DNA from: Varanus komodoensis
Lineage: Eukaryota > Chordata > Lepidosauria > Squamata > Varanidae
Reading direction: 5' to 3'
DNA length: 64,000 bases
NCBI RefSeq assembly: GCF_004798865.1
Contig: NW_025335268.1
Coordinates: 91,478,818-91,542,817, forward strand
Shown here: positions 13,701-25,700 of the stretch, piece by piece
How the letters are laid out: every line of letters begins with the position of its first letter
Numbering within the stretch: position 1 is the first letter of the stretch
Position numbers and translations under genes: made by a program
The notes under the pieces: generated by a model
The model's input: the letters and a program-made list of their open reading frames with translations, nothing else
Databases searched by the model: none
Told to the model about the DNA's origin: nothing

Positions 13701-16700
13701 GAATCCCTCAGAAGAAATGGAGTAGTCTTCATAGTCAATAAAAGAGTAGCAAAAGCAGTACTGGGATACAATCTCCAAAATGACAGAATGATCTCAGTTT
13801 GAATCCAAGGCAAACCATTCAACATCACATAGTCCAAGTCTATGCCCCAACCACTGGTGCTGAAGAGGCCGAAGTTGACCGGTTCTATGAAGGCCTACAA
13901 CACCTTCTAGAATTAACATCAAAAACTGATGTGCTTATAATCATGGGGGATTGGAATACTAAAGTAGGAAGCCAAAAGATAACTGGAATAACAGGCAAGT
14001 TTGACCTTGGAGTACAAAATGAAGCAGGGCACAGGCTGGTAGAATTTTGTCAAGAGAATACGATGGCCATCGCAAACACTCTTTTCCAACAACCCAAGAG
14101 ACGACTCTACACATGGACATCACCAGACGGTCAACACAGAAATCAGATTGACTATGCGCTCTGCAGCCAAAGATGGAGAAGCTCTATACAGTCAGTAAAA
14201 ACTAGACCAGGAGCTGACTGGCTCAGATCATGAGCTTCTGGTTGCAAAATTTAGGCTTAAATTGTAGAAATTAGGGAAAAGCACTAGGCCACTCAGGTAT
14301 GACCTAAATCATATTCCTGATGAATATACAGTAGAGGTGACAAATAGATTTAAGGAATTAGATTGGATAGACAGAGTACATGAAGAACTATGGACGGAGG
14401 TTCGCAAGATTGTACAAGAGGTAGCAACTAAAACCATCCCTAAGAAAAAGAAATGCAAGAAAGCAAAATGACTGTATGAGGAAGCTTTACAAATAGCTGA
14501 GGAAAGAAGGGAAGTGAAAAGCAAGGGAGAAAGGGAAAGATTCACCCAATTGAATGCAGAATTCCACAGAATAGTTAGAAGAGATAAGAATGCCTTCTTA
14601 AATGAACAGTGCAAAGAAATAGATGGAAACAATAGAATAGGGAGGACCAGAGATCTCTTCAAGAAAATTGGAGATATGAAGGGAACGTTTCATGCAAAGA
14701 TGGGCATGATAAAGGACCAAAATGGCAGGGACCTAACAGAGACAGAAGAGATTAAGAAGAGATGGCAAGATTACACAGAGGAACTATACAAGAACGAGCC
14801 AGGCTTACTTTTACTTTGTTATTTTATTGAAAGCAGGTAATTAATTATTGGCCCTGATAAGTCTATTTTCAGAGTACAAAGAGCATGCTCATATTTTTCA
14901 GATCCCTTTCTACAGCTGTGAGGTCACTTTCAAAATAATAATTGTCTTTGGACTGTGTCAGTTATATGTTCTATCCTGTAAGGGCATATAACATTCTAAA
15001 CCTGTAAAATACATTAAGAAAGATAAAACTGCGTATTTTGAAAATACTTTGAACACATCAGTTTTAATTTTTAAAAATTCTTATCACATGCTTCATATTA
15101 AAAACAACAACCCCAAACGGTGGGCATGTCATGAGCAGAGCCGGCTGGAGCTGGGGGTCAGACTAGATGGCCCAGGAGGTCCCTTCTGACTTGCTCTGTT
15201 TCTATGTTTCTAAATTATTTTAATGTGAAGTATACATTTATCATTTTAATTTGATCACAAATACTAAAAAACAGAAAAAGCAAAAATATGCCAACCACTT
15301 CATAAAAGCAAAAAGGTGTACCACAAGCTATAGGCAAGGAGTGGGGAACTATTCTGGCTCTGGGGGCCAGAGTGCCTTCTGGGACTACTGCCTGGGGCCT
15401 AAATCTTTTCAGGAGGTGGACCCTTCCTCTTTCACCCCAAAGCCTTCATCCTTTGATATCATCTACACCTTTCTCTCTGCAGTGAGCGGAGACAGGAGTG
15501 GGGTTTTCATATACACAGAAGCAGATAGGCTGGATCAGAAGCAGATAGGCCCTGTGGCCAGTCCATCCTTGGTATAGCTGAACTCGCTGTAAGAAGGGAA
15601 GAAACAACTGAAGCAGCTCTCAGCGTATACCAAAGACATCCTTGTACAGCTAGGGCTCAACTTGGCATCTGAAAGTATTCAGTGTTAGAACTTAGCAGGC
15701 CTTTTCATAGAGAATATTTTACACAAGACATACACTTATAAGTAAAGAAGCTTCTTATTAAATCACTGTTACCTTTCAGTCAGTAGGTTGATCCAATACC
15801 AGGCCTTGTTTTTAATGAAAATGAGTCTATATATGCAAGGACAATCATTTAACAGCCATATTGTGTTGGGAAGGTATTTTAGATTTCCACCACTATGCCA
15901 ATAAAGTTTTTAAGGTATTAGATTGCAAATTAAGCATATGTTAGAACCCAGCTACAGAGAGTATAAGCACGTTATAAACCAGTGCATATTTGTTTAATGG
16001 ACTAAGCACCTTAAAAAAATAAACTCTTCTTGTACATACATAAACACACATGGTAGGTAAAAGTATAACTCCAATTTCAAAACTGATTTTTTGTTTTCCT
16101 GTTTTCTGTACAGCCTATTTTAGAATCAGGAGCCATAGAACTTCTCTGTAGCTTAACCCAGAGTGACAATCTTGCCTTGCGAGTGAATGGAGTTTGGGCT
16201 TTAATGGTAAGAATTAAGTTAATTTAACCAGGTAGTATTGTCTGCACACTACCCTCTTTCCCAAAGATTGCATTGTAATAACATTGAAAATACAAAGTTC
16301 AGCAGAGAAAGTTAAAATGTTTAACTCAGGGCATTTGGAGATATCAAAAAGTGCTTGCTTACTCCTAAGAAATGTTCCTTGTATATTATAGTTGTATGTA
16401 TGATTGTGTACAACAGACAGTGAAAACTTTTGTAGTGGGAATTGTATGTTTTTGTGAAAAATGCTGCAATGACTGCAAATATGTGATTGGACTTATCTGT
16501 CTTTTTAGAACATGGCATTTCAAGCAGAACAAAAGATTAAAGCAGACATTTTACGAGGTTTAAGTACAGAGCAATTATTCCAGTTACTCTCTGATTCTGA
16601 TGTAAATGTACTAATGAAGACTTTGGGACTACTTAGAAACCTTTTGTCTACTCGTCCTGTAAGTAACATGATGAATCAGTTTTAAAGAATTCTGAAAATT

Positions 16701-19700
16701 AATTTTAATGGACAGATCCTGGACAGATTCTGTTCATGTTTAGACAAGAAAAATGATCTAGAATTTGCATATTGTTTCTGCCTAAGCATTCAAAAGATTC
16801 CCTCCTTAGAATACTGAAGAAATGCCATAAATGAGGATAAGAATATGTTCTTAATAGACATCTTGAAATATGCATGTGGATTTGCTTGTTTTGGTTTTAG
16901 CTATGACTTTGTTATTGATTTTTTTTATATAAAGAAAGGTCATATATACAACCTTTGTGTACAAATCATGTGTACAAAATTATTTAATTTTTAAATAATA
17001 TTTAATTTAGGTTCTGGAATACCATTTTCAGACTTTATGGTGCAGTAAGATGCACTTCCAATGTTATGTTTATAGAATAAGAAATAGGTTTCTAACAAAA
17101 CAATTTTAGATGTTGTTCATTATTACATTGCTTTTTTCTCCTGTTTTTTTCTTCTTGTGAGGAACCCAAAATAGCTTACATAGCTTCATTTGAGCTATGC
17201 TATTGTCTACTTGAAACCAGAAATATCCAGTGCATCTGCCAGTCCGACCTTGAGAGCATTTTCTTCTGTTAAGAAGTACTAGTTATCAACTAGATGCTGA
17301 GCAACTCCCTCCCAATCTATTGGATCAGTTTAGATGCAACAGGAAACTGTCATTTTAGTACTATGAGAAATGAGCCCTGCACTTGCATATTCCCCATTCC
17401 TCTTCAGTGATTTGAAGTTGTTTGCAAATATAGTTTTAAGGGCAAATGTTAATTATAGATTGCTATTTGAACATAACAGCAAACTACTGTTTGATTAAAT
17501 CAAGGAGTAATTAATTGAGTTGGAGGGAAGAAAGGTGCTCAAGCTTACTCCTGTAGTGCCAAATCATTGTTCAATGTTGAATCTAGTATTTGGTGTTCTT
17601 AGGTATAACAGAACACTGTCTAAGCAAGATGCAAAATGTAGACTTTATTAAGTAAGTCACAGTACAAAACATTCCCGCCCTAATTACAATATCAAGTGTG
17701 TCCTTTTATGCAAATCAGTGCAGCACTAAAATGAATCCTCCCCTGCAATACACAGCAAATACAAACACGTATTATTGCATCCTTTTTTCTTTTTCATTCC
17801 CTACGTCCATATCTTAAACACTTTCTAACTATTCTTCCTTTAGATGCAATTGCTGGTGTCTCCTCTAACTCCATCTTTCTAAAATCATTCTGTTCTCATT
17901 TCTCACTGTCACTTCTACTATCATCCTTCCCAAACTTGTTATGCTGCTGCCTCGTGTGCCCGCCTCGCGGCGCGTGCTGCCCCACCTCCCCTCGCTGGGC
18001 ATGCCTGCTCACACCTTGCCTCGCACCCCGCCCCTGCCTCAGCATGCACACCCGCACGCCCCACTCTCGCCCCCTCTCCAGCCCGCGCACAGCTCTGGCA
18101 CCACCTTTCTGGCCCAGCACCAGTGCCTTTCAACTGGCCCCCTGGTGAAAAAGTTTGAGGACCCCTGTTCTAAAGCTTCAAACGTCTTATAGCTCTTAGA
18201 TATAGTAGCAGATGAAATACCAAAAGAAATGTATGCCTACCAAAAGGTGTGTTAAAAGTACATAATCTGGAATTCAGTTCATCCACTTGTATCTGCCAGA
18301 ATCCATTACGAATATTCAATGCAGAAAACAATTTTGTACCAGCCAGCTTCCTATTAATTTCATCTACTACTGGTAACTGAAAGTATTCTCTAAGGTTTTA
18401 TTCTTATCTCTTGGATCCAAACAAATTCTTATTTGAGCTTTGTTGTTGTTGTTGGTCATAACGTCATGTCTGATCCATCGCAACTCCATGGACAACATTC
18501 TTCCCTCTCATTAGGTGGCCAAAGTATTTTGAGTTTCATCTTCAGTATCTGGCATTCTAAAGAGCAGTCAGGGTTGATCTCCTCTCGGACTGACTGGTTT
18601 GATCGCCTTGCAGTCCAAGGGACTCACAGGAGTCTTCTCCAGCACCACAATTCAAAGGCCTCAATTCTTCAGCGCTCAGCCCTCCTTATGGTCCAGCTTT
18701 CACAGCCATATATTTCAACTGGGAAAACCATAGCCTTGACTATACGCGCTTTTGTCGGCAGGGTGATGTCTCTGCTTTTTAGTATGCTGTCTAGATTTGC
18801 CATAGCTTTCCTCCCGAGGAGCAAGCGTCTTTTAATTTCTTGGCTGCAGTCCCCATCTATGGTGATCTTGGACCCCAGGAAAATAAAATCTGTCACTACC
18901 TCCATTTCTTCTCGATCTATTTGCCAGGAAGTGAGAGGACTGGATAACATGATCTTAGTTTTCTTAATGTTGAGTTTCAAGCCAACATTTGTGCTCTCCT
19001 CCTTCACTTGCATCAAGAGGCTCATTAGTCCCTCTTCACTTTCTGCCATTAGAGTGGTATCATCTGCATATCTGAGGTTGTTGATATTTCTCCCGGCAAT
19101 CTTAATTCCAACTGGTGATTCATCTAGCCCCGCCTTTCTCATGATGTGCTCTGCATATAAGTTAAATAGGCAGGGCAACAGTATACAGCCTTGTCGAACT
19201 CCTTTCTCAATTTTGAACCAATCAGTGGTTCCATGTCCAGTTCCCACTGTTGCTTCTTGACCTGCATATGGGTTTCTCAAGAGACAAATAAGATGGTCTG
19301 GTACTCCCATCTCTTTAAGAACTTGCCACAATTTGTTGTGATCCACACAATCAAAGGCTTTAGCATAATCAATGAAGCAGAAGTAGATGTTTTTCTGGAA
19401 CTCCTTAGCTTTCTCCATGATCCAGCGTATGTTGGCAATTTGATCTCTAGTTCCTCTCCCTCTTTGAAATCCTTCCTGTACTGCTGGTAGTCCTCGGTCC
19501 ACCTACTGCTGGAGCCTAGCTTGTAGGATTTTGAGCATAATTTTGCTAGCATGCGAAATGAAATTGGAATGTAAACTGACCTTTTCCAGTCCTGTGGCCA
19601 CTGTTGAGTGTAGTACTTTTACTGCATTGTCTTTTAGGATTTTGAATAGATCAGCTGGAATACTGTTGCCTCTACTAGCTTTGTTGTTGCTCAGACTTCC

Positions 19701-22700
19701 TAAGGCCCATTTGACTTCACATTCCAGGATGTCTGGCTCGAGGTCAGTGACCACCCCATCGTGGTTATTAGGGACGTTAAGCTCTTTCTTGTATAGTTCT
19801 TCTGTATAATCTTGGATTCAAACTGAGATCATTCTGTCATTTTGGAGATTGTATCCCAGTACTGCTTTTGCTACTCTTATTGACTATGAAGGCTACTCCA
19901 TTTCTTCTGAGGGATTCTTGCCTGCAGTAATATACCTTATGGTCATCTGAATTAAATTCACCCATTCCTGTCCATTTTAGTTCACTGATTCCTAAGATGT
20001 CGATGTTCAGTCTTGTTATCTCGTTTGACCACGTCCAGCTTGCCTTGATTCATAGATCTTACATTCCAGGTTCCTATGGAGTATAGGTCTTTACAGCCTC
20101 GGACTCTCCTTTCACTACCAGATACATCTGCAACTGAGTGTCCTTTCGACTTTGACCTAGTTGCTTCATCCTTTCTGGCGCTACTAGTACTAGCCCTCTG
20201 CTCTTCCCCAGTAGCATATTGGACACCTTCCGACCTGAGCAGCTCATCTTCTGGCGTCATACCTTTTTGCCTTTTGGTACTGTCCATGGGGTTTTCATGG
20301 CAAAGGTACTGGAGTGGGTTGCCATTTCTTTCTCCAGTGGATCACATTTTGTCAGAGCTCTCTGCTATGACCTGTCTGTCTTGGGTAGCCCTGCACAGCA
20401 TAGTTCTTAACTTCATTGAGCTACACAAGCCCCTTCTCCATGACAAGGCAGTATCCATGAAGGGGAATTGAGCTTTACCAGGTTTATTTAGAATCATTAT
20501 TGAATGTACCCATTCAGTAGGTTCTTCCACTTTAATAATCATACCTCATTGTTCCATTCTTCTAAGTTCCTTTCCTATCTCTTTCTTTAACATTACTAGA
20601 ATTTTACAAGAAGTACGTAATACAGATGTTATCTGTGGAACCATTTTAATTAGCAATTGATCTGGCAGACATCCTAATCCCTGAAATACATCATCTTAAT
20701 GCTTATATGATTGGGAGCAGCAGCAGGAGAACATTATAAAGTGTTTTAGGTCCTTTGTAAGAAAAAAGGCAGGCTATAAATGAATAAACAAATATTTCCT
20801 TGCCTTCCTCACTTTGTAACACATTAACTCTTTTCTCTTTTCCACTAGCTCTAAATCACATGAAGCCAAATTGTATGTGGTTTATTGCTTTTTAAAAAAA
20901 AAGTGGCTTGGGTCTATGGAATTCACAGCCACAGTTTTGATAAACCCTAAACAAAACTCAGCAAAATGGTGAGTCTTACATTATAAGCAAGGGTCTGCCA
21001 GCACCACTAGAGACAGCCTTTCAAAATGAACAAAAAAAGTAAGATGTTTAATGAAAATTATTTATAAATCAGCACTCACTCTTAAAAGGTTGGGATTGCT
21101 TAATGTTTCTTAAATATGGTTGCTTGCCATTCCTAATAATCAGAGGGTCTTTCCCAGTATGATAAATTTTCAGTAGCTTTTCCCTCAGACTAGATTTCCT
21201 TAAACTCTACTCCACTGTTTCCTGAAATGCCCTTACAGACAGAAACAGATCTGTCTGATCTGTACATCAATCTGTTTCTGCTTACAGTTCTTCCTGCTTC
21301 TTTTGGATTTTAGAATCATTTGTAAGTTCATCAACTACTGACTGAATCTCCCTTTGCTCAAAACCAAGTAGGAACCTCAAACATATGATGTACAGTATAA
21401 CTTGATTTATTCATAAAATTATTGTGATTGGCATAATCAATTTTAAAAGTAAAGTTCATTCAGATTGTACTTGCAAATTTATTAACTTGGAATTTAAAAT
21501 ACCATGATAGTGATTTTATGACCAAACCAAATTATACTTTATTTAACTTACACTCCATAGTCCAAAAGACTCGGTAAGTGGATTACATGAAAAGTGTATC
21601 TTTTTTGTTCCTAAAGCATCCCAACCTGGTGCCCTTCTGATGCATTCCAAACCAGTGATCATGCTGGACAGAGCTGATGGAAGCTTTTAGAGGACATCAG
21701 GTTGGAAAAGCTGTTATGAAGCAACAAAGTGACATTAGGTCTGTAAAGAGGACTAAAAATAAGTGTAGTATATTTTTCTGTTTTTCCTCAGAAACTAATT
21801 ACCTTTTTCTCATGGCTTCTCTGCTTTTATTTATCATTTGTAAAGAGAAGTTTCTATGCTCAGTGATAGCAGCTTTTACTTATGTAGGACTCTGTTCAAC
21901 TTCCACTGTTGCTGATAGCTATTGGCATACTTTAGATATACTTTCTGTAATCACATGATAAACAGGTATGCAAGTCAGCCTCTTTTGCCTCCTGAGTTTT
22001 AGAATATTTGTGATACTTGGGAATAAGAATTCTGTTAATGGAATTCCTTTGTGAATCTTAACCTTGTAAAAGAATTATTTACTAATGTTGTGTTTGAAAA
22101 ATTTGACAGCATATAGATCAAATAATAAGTACACATGGGAAGCAAATCATGCAAGCAGTGACTCTGATTCTGGAAGGAGAGCACAATATAGAAGTCAAAG
22201 AACAGGTATTGTGTACTGTTGTGTCAAAAAATGCCTAAATAATAATCTAGCCTCTTTTTTTAAACTGAGCTATACAAATCTAAATTCTGTGTAAAGTAAA
22301 TCCAAATTCTTTGTCTTGAAAATCTGAATTGATATGTATAAGGATACTTTCATGCATTTATTTCTTGCTTCCTTCCCAAACATATAAAGAAGGGAAGGTA
22401 CAAGATGGGCTTCTGCAGGATTCCCCACTCATACAGAATATTAAATTAAACCAAGCACACTGCCCTCATGCTTCCAGGAAAGCTACCACACAGCAAAGAT
22501 CAATCAGCATGTGCAGGTCCTCAGCTGATCAGACCTGGAAATTTGAATCTCAGCAGAAGCTCCTGTAGCACCTTCAGGGCTGAAGGATATCCCTTAGAGT
22601 GTGTATGAGAGAGAGAGAGAGAGAACAATCACTCTTTGTTCTCATTTTCTTTAGCCCCTAACTCATACAGGTGCTGGAGCACGTTGTACTTCAGTTACTA

Positions 22701-25700
22701 ATGCAGGATACCATTTTCACCATCTGATTCTAAGTCAAACTGTTAGGATAGCCATAGGCCAAAGAAGAGAGGAAGCAAGTTACCCCACATTTGATCCTGA
22801 ACCCATCATGGGGGCTGGGCTAGGGGGCACTGGGTGGGTAGAATCCCAGAACTCTCAGGATATAGTACTCTTCAGCAAAATCCCTTGTCTATTAGATGAA
22901 GAACATGAGGGAACAGAAAAATTGCCTCCTTGCTATATCATTTCCTATACATTCCTTAAGAATAACTTGGCTTGTCAAGTTTGTGCAGGATACTAAAACT
23001 CTGATCACTTGAAATCCTCTTCCTTTTTCTCTTGTCCCCCATTTATTCAGTTCCATGCATTGCATGGTAAACTACTTGAGAACATTGGCCAGATTCACAC
23101 AGTCCCTGGGAAAAGAAAATGCAGTGGTTTCTTTCCTCTGTACCAGCATTTGCCAATAGCACAGTCTGTTATTTTTCTAATTACCCTAGCAGTACACAGG
23201 TTGATATGTCATCTGAACCTGGCAAAGTATATGGTAGAGGGTGACTTTGAAAAAATTTCAGAACCCTACAACAGTTCATGGGTTCTGTGGTGCTTTGGAA
23301 GCCCTCCCCCAACTGTGCCATTTGTGCAGTTAGAAAGATACCACAACTTGAATTCCATAAGTGTAATTAGGCAAATCACACGGTATACAACTGGCATGCA
23401 CAGTGGCTTTTTTTCCCTGGTCACTGTGTGGACTCAGTCAAGTAATTGTTGAAACTATTGTGAAACTTTACCATCTTTCTATGCCTTATATTGTTGCTAT
23501 TCTCTTCCCTTTCCACAGACATTGTGTATACTTACCAACATAGCAGATGGAACCACAGCAAAAGAGCTTATTATGACAAATGATGATATCTTACAAAAAA
23601 TAAAGTATTACATGGTATGTAATGTATTAGACCACTTTTATACCATTCCTATAAGTTATTCTTGGGGGAGGGGCTATTACTTAGTGGCAGAGCATGTATG
23701 TTGCATGCAGAACGTTGCATGTTCAATCCCTGGCATCTCCAGTTAAAGTCGATGCCCTGCCTGAACCCAGGAGAGCTGTTGCTGGTATGAGTAGGCAGTT
23801 CTGTGCAGATGGACCAGTGTCCTGAAGGCAGTATAAGGTAGCTTTATATGTTCACTAAATATCAGGGGGTTTCTGTCTAGTGTAGAGATCTTACTAGGCA
23901 GCAACAAAAACACTATCTCACTCAAAATTAAAATGTGTAATTAACAGCCAAAATGCCTACTGATACATCACATCATAGACTGTACATAGTCACAATACTG
24001 ATTTCCAAATTTTGGATTGAACAGGTGAGTTCAGGATTGTTGGGTGATAATTTTGAGAACTGGAGTTTATAGTGGTTAAGAATCAAATATTCAAAAACAC
24101 ATTTGTCTAAATGGATTTCTGTTCACATGCAGAGCCACTCAAATGCAAAACTTCAGCTGGCTGCTATGTTTTGTGTATCTAATCTTATTTGGAATGAAGA
24201 AGAAGGTAAGAAGATGCAACACTTGTGTGCGTTGTCTATGTGTGTTTCAAATGCAGTATATGCCTTCTACAGGCATTGGTGCAGGAGGCTTGTGAAGCTT
24301 TCAATTTCAGTGCTGGGGGGGGCATCATCTATTTGATTGTGTATAAGATGAAATAAAACTGAGCTGTTCAGTGTGTAGAATGTATTTTCATTTGGGAATA
24401 GGGACCAATCAATTAAAAGAATGGTGATGCGAAAAAGCCACATGATTCCCTTGACCCAAAAAGGGAACATATGCATAAAAGCATGTTAAATGTGAAAAAA
24501 AACCCCACTGGACAGGATATGTGTTTAATGTTCCAGTGACTTCTAGTGAAGTATTATCAGCAGTATGGCTGAGACATGAACAAGTGTCATGCTTGTGTCA
24601 AGATGCTGAGTTTGGGGCTCTGCTTGAACTGTTTCTCCAACCATAGAACAGGAAAATGCTGCATAAAAGCTAATCATAATTAGGGTCTGTGTCACTGCCA
24701 CTACATGCTGCACAGAAGCAGATACTGGTTTGCAATAGTGTTAAAAGATTTTTTTTCTGAAGTGGATTGTCTTAAGGAATCATGCAGCGCCAAGTAGTTC
24801 TATTATTGAGATTATTGAGAGCTACTTTGTAACTTTGTTCATTTGATTGCCCAAATCATTCAGGTAGGCTAAGATAATGATAACGAAGCTCTTAAGATGC
24901 ATTATTCAAGAATGATAAAATACAGAAAATAAGAATCAATGACATTAAAAAATACTGACATCAAAACTGTTCTAAATTGCAGACATATGATGAGTTTAGA
25001 GCACATATATGGTTTATTAGAATTTGAAAAGAAGGTAGCTTAAATGTTGAAAATACAATCTTCAAAATTGGCTGAATTATATTACTGTTGTTACTGATTC
25101 ACATATTCATTCTCCAGTATTATCCTATGTGACTGCAACAGGAAGTATTTTATATGCCAAATAATGGATATTACCAACCCCACCCCCAGTAATGAAGGAT
25201 GTTACAGTTAAATTAATACATTATGTAAAAACTAAAAATAGACAACAATGCAAGAAGTTTAGAGAAAATGTGTGGTTATTGTTTATTGAAGGAGTAACAC
25301 ACATATTTCTACAGCATATACATTTTTGCAGCTTACCGAAATCAGTTGTTGGATGTGTTTGGGAATTAATCAGTATATTAATGTAGTTTATTTATTGTAA
25401 TACAATAAGCTATCACAGTATATCACATATAACATAAAATGTTTTTAAATGTAACCATTTAGAAACAAAACATAGAAATTATCAATGTACAGTATTTATT
25501 CTGCATTATAAAATCAGTTAACACAATTGCAGAAACAGAAGGCAGTATCTAAAATATTACATCTCAATAACATAAGGTGAAAGCCCTGGAGAAATAAAGA
25601 TATTCACAGATTTTCTGAATGGGCCAATGCTGTACATTTAACACATTAATTTTGGAAGGGAAATCCAGAAACAAGTCTATTTAGCTTTGCTTCAGTGATG

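Larger units (their letters stand above)
17590..20700 (-). mobile_element. Ty3/Gypsy retrotransposon fossil, fragmentary
   Basis: Two blocks of minus-strand Gypsy reverse-transcriptase-like sequence, about 20465-20700 and 18180-18432, are separated by a BovB insertion. A pol-end and LTR-like stretch with AATAAA follows at about 17590-17880, beyond a hAT remnant. The element is old and broken, with several disruptions and large missing parts. Left and right bounds are approximate. Confidence 0.7.

Noticed and set aside
17896-18192. Pro/Arg-rich open frames on both strands
   Set aside because: By-products of the GC-rich hAT remnant.
23656-23740. tRNA gene
   Set aside because: A and B box likeness comes from a SINE head; the body is 200 bases long and no cloverleaf closes properly.
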